The position numbers and the translations under genes were made by a program. 64,000 nucleotides of DNA from contig NZ_JAHWQX010000004.1 in the NCBI RefSeq assembly GCF_019334345.1, forward strand, positions 372,001 to 436,000, in the 5' to 3' direction. Below the pieces are notes generated by a model. It had not been told where the DNA came from and ran no database searches. It saw only the letters and a program-made list of their open reading frames with translations. Each line of letters starts with the position of its first letter. Position 1 is the stretch's first letter. The stretch comes from Neohoeflea coraliihabitans (GTDB taxonomy: Bacteria > Pseudomonadota > Alphaproteobacteria > Rhizobiales > Rhizobiaceae). Positions 1-9,185 of this stretch are shown one piece after another.

Positions 1-1
1 T

Positions 2-2806
2 GACGCCCACGATGCGCTGATGGCCGTGGCGCAGAACACCGTCATCGCCGTCGATGACCGCATTCGCCTGACCCCCGACCATGCGTTCAAGTCGCGCGCC
101 GAGATGATGGCGCTGTTTGCCGATCTGCCCGAGGCGCTGGACAACACGATCGAGATAGCGCGCCGCTGCTCGGCCGTTGTCGAAACCCGCGATCCGATCC
201 TGCCGCGCTTCACCGCCGGAGCGGAAAGCGAAGACGAGACCGCCGCCCTGGCGGCCGAAGCCGCCGAACTGCGCCGGCAATCCGAGCGCGGGCTGGCGCG
301 CCGCCTGGAGACCATGGGGCTGGCCGAGGGCTTTGACAAGACCGCCTATCTCGAGCGCCTCGAGGTCGAACTCGGCATCATCGAGAAGATGAAATTCCCC
401 GGCTACTTCCTGATCGTTGCCGATTTCATCAAATGGGCCAAGGACCAGGACATTCCCGTCGGTCCCGGGCGTGGATCCGGTGCCGGCTCGCTGGTCGCCT
501 ATGCCCTGACCATCACCGATGTCGATCCCTTGCGCTTCTCGCTGCTGTTCGAGCGCTTCCTCAACCCGGCCCGCGTCTCGATGCCCGACTTCGACATCGA
601 CTTCTGCCAGGATCGCCGCGACGAGGTGATCCGCTATGTGCAGCAGAAGTACGGCCGCGACCAGGTGGCCCAGATCATCACCTTCGGCTCGTTGCAGGCG
701 CGCGCCGCGCTGCGCGATGTCGGGCGCGTGCTGCAGATGCCCTACGGCATGGTCGATCGCATCTGCAAGCTGGTGCCCAACAACCCCGCCAATCCGACGC
801 CGTTGCACCAGGCGATCGAGGACGAGCCGCGTTTTGCCGAGGAAATCGAGCGGGAGCCGGCCGTTGCCGGTCTGCTCGACATCGCGCAGAAACTCGAGGG
901 GCTGTACCGCCACGCCTCGACCCATGCCGCCGGCATCGTCATTGGCGACCGGCCCTTGTCGCAGCTGGTCCCGATGTACCGCGATCCGCGCTCGGACATG
1001 CCGGTCACCCAGTTCAACATGAAATGGGTCGAACAGGCGGGGCTGGTCAAATTTGACTTTCTTGGCCTGAAAACCCTGACCGTGCTCGACACGGCGGTGG
1101 CCTTCATCAAGCGCCGCCGCGACATTGACGTCGATCTCGCCGCCCTGCCATTTGCCGACCCGCCCACCTACGAAATGCTCTCGCGCGGCGAGACCGTCGG
1201 GGTGTTCCAGGTGGAATCGGCCGGCATGCGCAAGGCGTTGATCGGCATGAAGCCCGATCGCATCGAGGACATCATCGCCCTGGTGGCGCTCTACCGGCCC
1301 GGTCCGATGGAGAACATCCCGGTCTACAATGCCCGCAAGCATGGCGACGAGGAGATCGCCTCGATCCATCCCAAGATCGACTATCTGCTTGCCGAAACGC
1401 AGGGCGTGATCGTCTACCAGGAACAGGTGATGCAGATCGCCCAGGTGCTGGCCGGCTATTCGCTCGGCGAAGCCGACCTTCTGCGCCGCGCCATGGGCAA
1501 GAAGATCCAGTCGGAGATGGACAAGCAGCGGGTGCGCTTCACCGAGGGCGCCATCGAGCGCGGCGTCGGCAAGGCGCAGGCCAACATGATTTTTGACCTT
1601 CTGGCCAAATTCGCCAATTACGGCTTCAACAAGTCGCACGCCGCCGCCTACGGCATCGTCTCCTACCAGACCGCCTATCTCAAGGCCCATTATCCGGTCG
1701 AGTTTCTCGCCGCGTCGATGACCTACGACATGGCCAACACCGACAAGCTCAATGATTTCCGCCAGGATGCGCGCCGTCTCGGCATCGAGGTTGTGCCGCC
1801 TTCCGTGCAGACCTCGTTCCGGCATTTCGAACCGGGCGAGGGGCGCATCTTTTACGCGCTCGCCGCCATCAAGGGCGTTGGCGAGGCGGCGGTTGACCAT
1901 ATCGTCGAGATGCGCGGCGACACGCCATTCGCCTCGCTCGAGGATTTCTGCCTGCGCATCGATCCGCGCCAGGTCAATCGCCGCGTGCTTGAAAGCCTGA
2001 TCGCCGCCGGCGCCCTCGATTGCTTCGGCCATGACCGGGCCCAGCTGTCGGCAGGCACCGACCGCATCATGGGCTATTGTGCCCGCGCTCAGGAAGACCG
2101 GCTGTCCGGCCAGAGCGACATGTTCGGCGCCGGCGCCGCCACCGGGCCGGAAACCATTCATCTGCCGATCACCGAGGGCTGGACGGTGGCCGAGAAACTG
2201 CAGCGCGAATATCAGGCCCTCGGCTTCTATCTCTCCGCGCATCCGCTTGATGCCTATGCGGATGTGCTTGCCAAGATGCGGGTCCAGAACTGGGCCGACT
2301 TCTCGCTCGCCGTCAAGGCCGGTGCCACCGCCGGTCGCCTCGCCGGGACGGTCACCGGCAAGCAGGAGCGCAAGACGCGCACCGGCAACAAGATGGGCAT
2401 CGTCACCTTTTCCGACGCCTCCGGGCAGTTCGAGGCCGTGCTGTTTTCCGAAGGGCTGGCGCTCTATCGCGATCTGCTCGAGCCGGGCCAGTCGCTGGTC
2501 ATCACTGTCAATGCCGAAGAACGCCCGGAAGGCATCGGCCTGCGCATCCAGACCGCCGAATCGCTGGAAGAGCGGGCCATCCGCGGCCAGTCGGCGCTGC
2601 GCGTCTTCCTGCGTGATGCCTCGCCCCTGAAGATGGTTTCGGCCAATCTCAAGGGCCGCGGCGAGGGGCAGGTCTCCTTTGTCATCATCAAGGATGACGG
2701 CAAGCGCGAAATCGAGGTCGAACTGCCGGACCGCTACCGCATCTCGCCGCAGATTGCATCGGCGCTGAAGGCCGCGCCCGGTGTTCTCGATGTGGAGCTG
2801 GTCTGA
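2..2806 (+). CDS. dnaE: DNA polymerase III subunit alpha, 5' end missing
   Basis: Replicative DNA polymerase catalytic subunit (C-family). The reading frame is already open at base 2, so the window starts inside the gene. About 934 residues are present against roughly 1,150 for the family; the missing part is most of the N-terminal PHP domain. The polymerase core is visible: GPGRGSGAGSL near bases 463-495 and the acidic catalytic motif PDFDIDF near 583-603. The helix-hairpin-helix region (AIKGVGEAA, about 1867-1893) and the OB-fold (GTVTGKQERKTR, about 2345-2380) follow. The C-terminus ends cleanly in a TGA. The next gene is convergent and unrelated. Identification is secure; the true start lies outside the window. 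Confidence 0.97.
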   Translation, partial: DAHDALMAVAQNTVIAVDDRIRLTPDHAFKSRAEMMALFADLPEALDNTIEIARRCSAVVETRDPILPRFTAGAESEDETAALAAEAAELRRQSERGLARRLETMGLAEGFDKTAYLERLEVELGIIEKMKFPGYFLIVADFIKWAKDQDIPVGPGRGSGAGSLVAYALTITDVDPLRFSLLFERFLNPARVSMPDFDIDFCQDRRDEVIRYVQQKYGRDQVAQIITFGSLQARAALRDVGRVLQMPYGMVDRICKLVPNNPANPTPLHQAIEDEPRFAEEIEREPAVAGLLDIAQKLEGLYRHASTHAAGIVIGDRPLSQLVPMYRDPRSDMPVTQFNMKWVEQAGLVKFDFLGLKTLTVLDTAVAFIKRRRDIDVDLAALPFADPPTYEMLSRGETVGVFQVESAGMRKALIGMKPDRIEDIIALVALYRPGPMENIPVYNARKHGDEEIASIHPKIDYLLAETQGVIVYQEQVMQIAQVLAGYSLGEADLLRRAMGKKIQSEMDKQRVRFTEGAIERGVGKAQANMIFDLLAKFANYGFNKSHAAAYGIVSYQTAYLKAHYPVEFLAASMTYDMANTDKLNDFRQDARRLGIEVVPPSVQTSFRHFEPGEGRIFYALAAIKGVGEAAVDHIVEMRGDTPFASLEDFCLRIDPRQVNRRVLESLIAAGALDCFGHDRAQLSAGTDRIMGYCARAQEDRLSGQSDMFGAGAATGPETIHLPITEGWTVAEKLQREYQALGFYLSAHPLDAYADVLAKMRVQNWADFSLAVKAGATAGRLAGTVTGKQERKTRTGNKMGIVTFSDASGQFEAVLFSEGLALYRDLLEPGQSLVITVNAEERPEGIGLRIQTAESLEERAIRGQSALRVFLRDASPLKMVSANLKGRGEGQVSFVIIKDDGKREIEVELPDRYRISPQIASALKAAPGVLDVELV

Positions 2807-3000
2807 CGCGACTGCCTTCATGGCACTGGCGGGCCGGCTGATGGATTTCGAGTCCCGGATCAGAGACTTGCCGGCTTTTTCTGACTCACTTTCACAAGCG
2901 CCTGGAAGAAAAGATCAAATTCGCCACGGTCTCGTGGCACCACGATGGCACATGCTCCATTACGCTTCTGTCGGAAAATAAATCGGCCGGTGCGGGCGCT

Positions 3001-4077
3001 TCAATCACCTTCGATGAGTCGCGCACCGACCCACGGCAGGACAACCGTTTCCAGGCGCGCGCCGACCGCTTGCCGGTGGTCTCCCTCATAAACCTCGAGT
3101 ATGTGCGGAATGCGCTCGGCGCCGAGGCGCTGCGAGAATGCAATCGTCCCGGGGGGAATGTGCCGGAACTGGTCATTCAGTCCGACGCCGAGGCCAAGTC
3201 CACGCAATTTGCGCAGGGCCTCCCGGCCTTCCCGGACCTGCCGGATCGGCAGCGAATCAAGATAGCGGTCATAGGCTGCATCGTTGAGAACCACTTCGCC
3301 GCGCACGATATCGAATGGAAATTTGGCGTAGAGCGGCGGCTCGTGCACCGTCGTGCTGAAAGCGGACAAGACGCCGAGCGCGGCGATGGCAAAGAAATCC
3401 CGATCCACCATCATCTGTTCGATGTCTTCCGGCGCAGTGATGCCCGCCGCACGCTTCCACGCATCGTTTCCGAAGCCGAAATCATCGACCGCCGCAAGAC
3501 AGCACGGGCTCATCGCCCAGACGACGGAAAAGGTGCCGGGCCGCGTGATCGCCAGATGCAATGCGCCATAGCCGCCCATCGAGTGGCCGACTACCGCGCG
3601 GTTGTTCTCGCCGAGCGTGCGAAAACGCGTCTCGATATAACGGACCAGATCAGTGGTGATAAAATCTGCCCATCGGCCGCTAATCGGTGAGTTGCGATAA
3701 AAACCGCCCCCATATTTGTTGCCGCCATTCGGCATGACCACCAGCGCTTCCGGAATCGCCTCGCGCGCCATGGCCCGATCAAGCCGTGCCGGTACATCCT
3801 CGATGTCCAGCCAGACGCGAAAATCGTCGAATATGCCATGCAACAGATAGATGACCGGATAGCGGCGTTCGCCGGTGCTGTCGTAGCTCGGCGGCAGGTA
3901 AATGGCGGCAGTCTGCACATCACGGGTGCCGAGCAGATTGCCGGCCAGTGCCGGCGCCGGAATCTCGACTTCAACGACGCGGCCCGGCTGATCCACAGAG
4001 GATTGGGAGAGGGCGGTTTCCGGCCCTCCCAGGCAAAATGCTGTCAGCATGACAAGGCGAAGTAGCAGTCTCGACAT
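3001..4077 (-). CDS. Secreted alpha/beta-hydrolase, esterase D/FrmB-like
   Basis: Putative periplasmic or secreted serine esterase of 358 residues. The start at 4077 was chosen because it opens directly into a signal peptide (MSRLLLRLVMLTAFCLGG, probable cleavage after about residue 25); the frame continues upstream without stop but as arginine/proline-rich non-protein-like sequence. The fold landmarks are LLHGIFDD (about 78-85, oxyanion region), the nucleophile elbow GHSMGG (Ser166) and a C-terminal GDH that supplies the likely catalytic His. The family acts on small acyl esters; the substrate here cannot be told. It is a single gene, convergent with dnaE, and separated from dinB (ending at 4211 on the same strand) by about 130 bases. 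Confidence 0.85.
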   Translation of the reverse strand: MSRLLLRLVMLTAFCLGGPETALSQSSVDQPGRVVEVEIPAPALAGNLLGTRDVQTAAIYLPPSYDSTGERRYPVIYLLHGIFDDFRVWLDIEDVPARLDRAMAREAIPEALVVMPNGGNKYGGGFYRNSPISGRWADFITTDLVRYIETRFRTLGENNRAVVGHSMGGYGALHLAITRPGTFSVVWAMSPCCLAAVDDFGFGNDAWKRAAGITAPEDIEQMMVDRDFFAIAALGVLSAFSTTVHEPPLYAKFPFDIVRGEVVLNDAAYDRYLDSLPIRQVREGREALRKLRGLGLGVGLNDQFRHIPPGTIAFSQRLGAERIPHILEVYEGDHRQAVGARLETVVLPWVGARLIEGD

Positions 4078-4210
4078 CACAAGACTCCCTGCCAGCACCA
4101 GTCTACGCTGAAATGGCCGCAAGTCCAGAACGCCGCGCCCGGCATGACCTGGGCTGCCAGGTCTGGCAAAGGGCCGCCATCTCGGCCCAGGCGCTGTCAG
4201 GGCGGGTTTC

Positions 4211-5539
4211 TCAGGTCTCGTCCTGCGGCGTGTCGCGCGCCTTGCCGTGCCCGAAAGTGTAGCCGGTCTCCAGCGCCGTCCGGCCGAATCTGGCGCGCAC
4301 GCGGTCAATCGCCGTTTCGGCGATGGCGCGCCGCCCGGCCAGTGGATCGACCAGATCGACCGGATCGGCCTGCTGCGGGTCGGTCAGATCGCTGACGCCG
4401 ATGCCCAGCAGGCGAAAGCGCGTGCCGTCCAGTTCACGTTCGAGCAGGAACAGGCCGGTGCGGAAAATCCGGTCGGCAAGGCGCGTCGGCGCATCGAGCT
4501 TGTAACTGCGGCTGCGCAGCTTGAAGTCGGTCGTCTTCAGCTTGAGCACCACCGTCTGTCCGGCGAGGTCTGATTGCTTCAGCCGCGCCGAGACCTTTTC
4601 CGACAATTGCCTCAGTTGCGGCACGAGATCGGCAGCGCGCGACAGATCGGTGTTGAACGTGGTTTCCGACGAGATCGACTTGGCGCCCTCGCGCGGCGTG
4701 ACGGAGCGCTCATCCTCGCCGCGGGAAAAATGGTACAGCCGCTTGCCCATCACGCCATAGCGCCGCATCAGCGCTTCCAGCTCCATTGTCTGCAACTGCC
4801 CGATCGTCCGCACTCCGTCGCGCTGCAACTGGGCCTCGAAGGCCTTGCCGACGCCCCAGATCGTCGAGACCGGTCGGTCAGCAAGAAAGTCAACGGCCTC
4901 GGCCCGCCCGATGATCGAAAATCCGCGCGGTTTCTCGAGATCGGAAGCAACCTTGGCGAGGAACTTGCAGTAGCTCAGTCCAACGGACAGGGTGATGCCG
5001 ACCTCGCTTTCAACGCGCGCGGCAAACCGCGCCAGGGTGCGCGCCGGCACGTCCCCATGCAGCCGCTCGGTGCCGGCCAGGTCGAGAAACGCTTCATCGA
5101 TGGAGATCGGCTGCACCAGCGGTGTCAGATCCTCCATCAGCGCCCGCACCTGCCGACCGACGCGGGCGTATTTCTCCATGTCGGGCTTCAGGACGATCGC
5201 GTCTGGACAGGCCTCGAGCGCCTTGTACATCGGCATCGCCGAACGCACGCCATTGATGCGGGCGATATAGCAGCAGGTGGCGACGACGCCGCGCTTGCCG
5301 CCGCCGATGATCAGCGGCTTGTCGATCAGTTCCGGATTGTCGCGCTTCTCGACCGTGGCGTAGAACGCATCACAGTCCACATGCGCCAGCGACAAGGCCG
5401 CAAGCTCCGGGTGCGACACCAGGCGCGGACTGCCGCAGCGCACGCAGCGGGGCCGCCGCCCGGCCGATGGTGCCGAAGCACCCGGATTTGCCGTCATGCA
5501 GTCGCGGCAAAAGGTGGAAATTCGGCCGTCTACGCTCAT
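4211..5539 (-). CDS. dinB: DNA polymerase IV with N-terminal zinc-finger-like extension
   Basis: Y-family translesion polymerase of 442 residues. The catalytic motif HVDCDAFY (about residues 53-60) and ISIDEAFLD carry the metal-binding carboxylates, and the little-finger domain follows. Ahead of the polymerase is a four-cysteine segment, CxxC (Cys11, Cys14) and CxxC (Cys32, Cys35), a feature I associate with rhizobial DinB proteins and absent from the E. coli enzyme. The start at 5539 ([10 protein letters not shown]) sits just before these cysteines. An alternative ATG at 5587 would add 16 residues. The far-upstream start of the open frame (5716) would overlap the neighbouring HAD gene and is rejected. 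Likely role: error-prone bypass of damaged template. Confidence 0.93.
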   Translation of the reverse strand: MSVDGRISTFCRDCMTANPGASAPSAGRRPRCVRCGSPRLVSHPELAALSLAHVDCDAFYATVEKRDNPELIDKPLIIGGGKRGVVATCCYIARINGVRSAMPMYKALEACPDAIVLKPDMEKYARVGRQVRALMEDLTPLVQPISIDEAFLDLAGTERLHGDVPARTLARFAARVESEVGITLSVGLSYCKFLAKVASDLEKPRGFSIIGRAEAVDFLADRPVSTIWGVGKAFEAQLQRDGVRTIGQLQTMELEALMRRYGVMGKRLYHFSRGEDERSVTPREGAKSISSETTFNTDLSRAADLVPQLRQLSEKVSARLKQSDLAGQTVVLKLKTTDFKLRSRSYKLDAPTRLADRIFRTGLFLLERELDGTRFRLLGIGVSDLTDPQQADPVDLVDPLAGRRAIAETAIDRVRARFGRTALETGYTFGHGKARDTPQDET

Positions 5540-5603
5540 CGCGGCCTGCACCCCTCTGCTGTCCTGAGTGCGCGGCGCCTGCGCCATCCGCCGCACCGGC
5601 GAC

Positions 5604-6269
5604 TCATACTGCACCCAGGCCGAAATGCCGCCTGACCAGCGCCGCCGCGGCGTGCCAGTTGTCGACGCTGGTGATTCCCTCACCAGGATCGGGTGCCAAA
5701 GCGCGAAATTGCGCATTGGCCATCAGATTGATCAGCAGGCAGTCCGGCACATGCCGGCGCACCGAGTGCAGATTGGTGAAAATGTCATCGATGAACGCCA
5801 GCGGCAGATCACGGTCCCCGTGCAGCGCCTTGATTTCAGGCCCTTTTTCTCGTTCGGTCGCGATCATCGGGTAGGGCAGGCCGGCCGCGTCGAGCAGCTG
5901 CCGCCTGAGACCGTGATGGCGCGGATGCATGGCCGTGAGAAACACGATATCCGCCTCGGCGGCAATCGCCTCGAGACTTTCGGCGGCCTGGTCGGCCACC
6001 GTTTGCCACCGGTCCTGAACCGCAAAGAAACGCTCGGTGAAGGCGTTCACCGCCGCCTTGTCGACGGGCTGCCCGTCATCGCGGCGATAGATGTTGCCGT
6101 TGAGCTTGAACGAATCGGCGCGCAATTCGTGCCGCTCCGCCTCCAGATAGGCGGTGAACGGTGTGAGAAATTCGAGCACCACCTCATCGACATCGCACAC
6201 CAGAAGCGGGCGATCCCGCAGCGTGATCTCGCAGCTGATCTGCGCCCCGGCTGTCTTAATCTGGTTCAT
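5604..6269 (-). CDS. HAD-superfamily hydrolase-like protein
   Basis: Protein of 221 residues. The N-terminal [10 protein letters not shown] holds the DxD motif of HAD phosphatases, and FLTAMHPR and [10 protein letters not shown] look like HAD motifs II and IV (the acidic DD pair). The substrate is unknown. The start ATG at 6269 overlaps the stop of the DUF3572 gene in an ATGA arrangement, so the two are probably translationally coupled. An upstream in-frame start at 6347 would lie inside that gene and adds only arginine-rich sequence. Confidence 0.72.
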   Translation of the reverse strand: MNQIKTAGAQISCEITLRDRPLLVCDVDEVVLEFLTPFTAYLEAERHELRADSFKLNGNIYRRDDGQPVDKAAVNAFTERFFAVQDRWQTVADQAAESLEAIAAEADIVFLTAMHPRHHGLRRQLLDAAGLPYPMIATEREKGPEIKALHGDRDLPLAFIDDIFTNLHSVRRHVPDCLLINLMANAQFRALAPDPGEGITSVDNWHAAAALVRRHFGLGAV

Positions 6270-6541
6270 CCGATGTCTCCGCCGCCGCCCGCCAGCGCCC
6301 GGTGCGCAAGGGCGACGCTTTCCGGCCGCGTCCCGCTTGCCGCGCAATATTGCATCAGGGTCGGCTCGTGAGCCATGAGAAAGTGAAGCACCCCGGCCAT
6401 GAAGCCCGGCTCCCGGGCCGCCTGCCGCATCGTGTCAGTGGTCAGGCCGGACAGGTCCAGAAACCGGCCGAGCAGGTCCGGTTCGTCCGCCAGCCATGCC
6501 AGCACCGAAATTGCGATTTCCTGTGGATCCTGTTGTATCAT
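6266..6541 (-). CDS. DUF3572 family protein
   Basis: Small 91-residue protein recognised as the DUF3572 family of alphaproteobacteria by its opening (DPQEIAISVLAWLADEPD) and by its position divergent from divK. It is predicted soluble, helical and acidic, and ends in a short glycine tail. Function is unknown. It overlaps the HAD-like gene by four bases (ATGA) and diverges from divK across about 180 bases, which must hold both promoters. I saw no exact CtrA-type TTAA-N7-TTAA site there. Confidence 0.75.
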   Translation of the reverse strand: MIQQDPQEIAISVLAWLADEPDLLGRFLDLSGLTTDTMRQAAREPGFMAGVLHFLMAHEPTLMQYCAASGTRPESVALAHRALAGGGGDIG

Positions 6542-6726
6542 CGTGATCTGCTGCCTGCCGCCGGGACAATTCGAACGAAGGGGTTACCATTTTTTCAACC
6601 TAATGAAACTAGGATGCCGGCTGTCGGATTGCGATTCGACAGCGCCGTGGCTGCGGCAGCGCGAAAAGGCAAAGCGCCGGATCGCCGCCTGGCCGCGTTG
6701 CCGGATGCCAGAGGACGGGATTGAGC

Positions 6727-7098
6727 ATGACCAAACAGGTGATGATTGTTGAGGACAACGAGCTCAACATGAAGCTGTTCCGGGACCTCATCGAGGCCTC
6801 GGGATACCGCACGATCCAGACCCGCAATGGCATGGAAGCGATGGAACTGGCCCGCACGCACCGGCCCGATCTCATATTGATGGACATCCAGTTGCCGGAA
6901 GTGTCCGGGCTGGAAGTCACGAAGTGGCTGAAGGAGGATGACGATCTGCACCGTATTCCGGTGATCGCCGTCACAGCTTTCGCCATGAAGGGTGATGAGG
7001 AGCGCATCCGGCAGGGTGGCTGCGAAGCCTATATATCGAAGCCGATCTCGGTCCCCAATTTCATCAAGACCATCAAAACCTATCTCGGCGAAGCCTGA
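6727..7098 (+). CDS. divK: Cell-cycle response regulator DivK
   Basis: Single-domain receiver protein of 123 residues. The phosphoacceptor aspartate lies in [10 protein letters not shown], with the acidic pair in VEDNE and the conserved TAFAMK and SKPIS segments. The sequence closely resembles Caulobacter DivK ([26 protein letters not shown]). Family knowledge: DivK is phosphorylated by PleC/DivJ-type kinases and controls the CtrA pathway through DivL and CckA. The start was set at ATG 6727 to match the family N-terminus; a TTG six bases earlier, closer to the GAGG at 6711-6714, would add two residues. pleD follows 14 bases downstream, the usual pairing. Confidence 0.97.
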   Translation: MTKQVMIVEDNELNMKLFRDLIEASGYRTIQTRNGMEAMELARTHRPDLILMDIQLPEVSGLEVTKWLKEDDDLHRIPVIAVTAFAMKGDEERIRQGGCEAYISKPISVPNFIKTIKTYLGEA

Positions 7099-7112
7099 GC
7101 GAAGGAACCAGC

Positions 7113-8486
7113 ATGACCGCGCGTATCCTTGTTGTTGACGACATTCCGGCGAATGTGAAGCTGCTGGAAGCGCGTTTGCTGGCTGAGTATTACGAAGTGC
7201 TCACCGCGCCGGAGGGGCACACGGCGCTGTCGATCTGTGACCAGACCTCGGTCGATCTCGTCCTGCTCGACATCATGATGCCCGGCATCGACGGGTTTGA
7301 AGTCTGCGAGCGGCTGAAGTCCAATCCCCGCACCGCGCATATCCCGGTTGTCATGGTCACCGCACTCGATCAGCCTGCCGACCGGGTGCGGGGACTGAAG
7401 GCCGGCGCCGATGATTTTCTCACCAAGCCGGTCAATGATCTGCAGCTGATGGCGCGGGTGAAAAGCCTGGTGCGTTTCAAGACCCTGTCCGACGAATTGC
7501 GCCTGCGCGCCGAGTCCTCGCGGTCGCTGGGGGCCAGCGCCCTGTTGGCGCCATCATCCGGCCAGCCTGAAGACCGCGGTCTGGCGCTGCTTGTCGAACC
7601 GCGCGCCACCGCGCAGGAGCGCATTTCGCGGGCCCTTGAAGACATTGCCGAGGTCACGGCGATAGGCGACCCGCAGGCGGCCTTGTTCGAAGCGGCGGAG
7701 CGGCCCTACGAATTGCTCATCGTCTCATCCGGGCTGGATGCCTATGACCCGCTGCGCCTGTGCTCCCAGATTCGCTCGCTTGAACGCACCCGGTTGCTTC
7801 CGGTTCTCGTGCTCGCCGAACAGGGCGAAGACGAGCTTGTCATGCGGGCCCTCGACCTGGGCGTCAATGATTACCTCGTCCGCCCGCTCGATCCGAATGA
7901 ACTCGTGGCGCGCTCGCTCACCCAGATCCGCCGCAAGCGCTACAATGATCAATTGCGCGAAAGCCTGACGCTGTCGGTGGAAATGGCGGTCACCGATCCG
8001 CTCACCGGACTGAACAACCGGCGCTATCTCGACACGCATCTCAAGACCCTGTTCGACCGTTCGCGTCGTCGCCAGCGGCCGCTTTCGGTGTTGATCGCCG
8101 ATATCGACCATTTCAAGCGCATCAATGACGTCCATGGCCATGAAGGTGGCGATGACGTGCTTCGGGATTTCGCCGGGCGGGTGCGCGGCGCCGTGCGCGG
8201 CGCTGATCTCGCATGCCGCTATGGCGGCGAGGAATTTGTCATCGTCATGCCCGACACCACGGCCGAGATCGCCAGCCAGGTGGCTGAGCGGCTGCGCCTT
8301 GCCGTCGCCTCCGATGCCTTCACCATCGCGGCATCGGATACCCTTGCCGATATCACCGCCTCGATCGGCATTGCCACGCTTCTGCCCGAGGACCTGGATG
8401 CCGCGCAATTGCTGCGCCGCGCCGACAAGGCGCTGTATCAGGCGAAGGAAAACGGCCGCAACCGCGTCGTGCAGGAAGCCGCCTGA
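7113..8486 (+). CDS. pleD: Response regulator diguanylate cyclase PleD
   Basis: Protein of 457 residues with two receiver domains and a C-terminal GGDEF domain. The first receiver has its phosphoacceptor Asp in LVLLDIMMPG. The second (about residues 155-275) is an adaptor-like receiver with SSGLDAYD in place of a normal phospho-site. The cyclase signature is YGGEEF, with a likely RxxD inhibitory site (RGAD) five residues before it. Family knowledge: phosphorylated PleD dimerises and makes cyclic-di-GMP during the motile-to-stalked transition or its rhizobial equivalent. It is co-transcribed with divK by position. Confidence 0.96.
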   Translation: MTARILVVDDIPANVKLLEARLLAEYYEVLTAPEGHTALSICDQTSVDLVLLDIMMPGIDGFEVCERLKSNPRTAHIPVVMVTALDQPADRVRGLKAGADDFLTKPVNDLQLMARVKSLVRFKTLSDELRLRAESSRSLGASALLAPSSGQPEDRGLALLVEPRATAQERISRALEDIAEVTAIGDPQAALFEAAERPYELLIVSSGLDAYDPLRLCSQIRSLERTRLLPVLVLAEQGEDELVMRALDLGVNDYLVRPLDPNELVARSLTQIRRKRYNDQLRESLTLSVEMAVTDPLTGLNNRRYLDTHLKTLFDRSRRRQRPLSVLIADIDHFKRINDVHGHEGGDDVLRDFAGRVRGAVRGADLACRYGGEEFVIVMPDTTAEIASQVAERLRLAVASDAFTIAASDTLADITASIGIATLLPEDLDAAQLLRRADKALYQAKENGRNRVVQEAA

Positions 8487-8522
8487 AAACCCCTAGAATA
8501 TTAATAAAAGTTGATATATTTG

Positions 8523-8551
8523 TTGACGGACCGACCCCGCTGCCCTACAAA
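8523..8551 (+). promoter_or_regulatory. Sigma-70-type promoter candidate
   Basis: TTGACG at 8523-8528 and TACAAA at 8546-8551 are separated by exactly 17 bases, close to the alphaproteobacterial housekeeping pattern (TTGAC, 17 bases, CTATAT). It points away from pleD into a gene-free region, so the expected transcript starting near 8558 would be non-coding. Confidence 0.55.
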
Positions 8552-8557
8552 CACAGG

Positions 8558-8735
8558 TAGCGTAGATCATTCGAGATCAATCCAGGGTTGGGTAATGCAC
8601 CAACAGCGAATCCACCTGGCACGCCATCGGAACAATCAGAGACGTTCCGTGAGGGTCAGGTCCGCCGCATTTCCTGTCTCGCACGGGGCGCTGGTCGATC
8701 CGCCTTCCCCCAGGGGAGCGGATCGACCAGGAGCT
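8558..8735 (+). ncRNA. Candidate structured small RNA, family unknown
   Basis: Downstream of the promoter-like site lies sequence with nested complementarity. ACCTG (8614-8618) pairs with CAGGT (8657-8661) around a CGGAAC/GTTCCG stem (8628-8633 with 8644-8649). A perfect 13-base-pair stem follows, 8691-8703 with 8718-8730. There is no T-run after the last hairpin, so the 3' end is uncertain. I could not match it to 6S RNA or a named rhizobial sRNA family by eye. Confidence 0.4.
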
Positions 8736-8858
8736 AATCTCCGTTCGCCCCCCACTCCACCATCTGACATGAGCACGTTGACACCCGACCGGGCCCGCGA
8801 TTCGGCACGTCAGCGTGTCTGGCCACGAACGCCGCAAGGCGTGCGCCCAACACGAAAA

Positions 8859-8880
8859 AGCCCGCCGGTAAGGGCGGGCT
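8859..8880 (-). terminator. Rho-independent terminator of rpmG
   Basis: AGCCCGCC (8859-8866) and GGCGGGCT (8873-8880) form an 8-base-pair stem with a six-base loop. On the minus strand it is followed by a run of five T (8854-8858 read in reverse). It lies 27 bases after the rpmG stop. Confidence 0.8.
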
Positions 8881-8907
8881 CGTCAGCGGCACATCAAGTG
8901 GCGTTGG

Positions 8908-9075
8908 CTACTTGATCTTCGCTTCCTTGAACTCGACATGCTTCTTGGCAATCGGGTCATATTTCGTCTTCACCATCTTTTCGGTGAAGGTGCGGCTGTT
9001 TTTCTTGGTGACGTAGAAGAAACCGGTGTCGGCGCTCGACACGAGCTTGATCTTGATGGTGGTTGCCTTGGCCAT
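8908..9075 (-). CDS. rpmG: Ribosomal protein L33
   Basis: Short gene of 55 codons found by translating the minus strand directly. The product begins [20 protein letters not shown] and ends [10 protein letters not shown], a typical L33 of the large ribosomal subunit. The form lacks the CxxC zinc-binding pairs (the C- type), as usual in proteobacteria. The start at 9075 is the only ATG fitting the family. The gene is flanked by a rho-independent terminator and by the MFS gene upstream on the same strand; proximity to divK-pleD is a known Hyphomicrobiales arrangement. Confidence 0.96.
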   Translation of the reverse strand: MAKATTIKIKLVSSADTGFFYVTKKNSRTFTEKMVKTKYDPIAKKHVEFKEAKIK

Positions 9076-9185
9076 GGTCTTTGCCCTTGTCGAAAAAAAT
9101 CGCCGCAGTCGATCCCGGCTCTCGCATCCGAGTCCGGCATCCCACGGCTAAACGTGGGCGGAACCTACAAATTGCCGGTCAAAAG

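Larger units (their letters stand above)
8487..8907. other. Gene-free interval between pleD and rpmG
   Basis: This stretch of 421 bases holds no convincing protein gene. An open frame at 8511-8915 lacks a ribosome site and has no protein-like composition. It contains a promoter-like sequence, several strong RNA folds (listed as a candidate sRNA) and the rpmG terminator. The first 35 bases after pleD are AT-rich. Confidence 0.7.

Noticed and set aside
8511-8915. Plus-strand open frame of 134 codons after pleD
   Set aside because: It has no ribosome site, proline/arginine/serine-rich sequence, and runs through the rpmG terminator into antisense rpmG. The region is better explained as non-coding RNA plus terminator.
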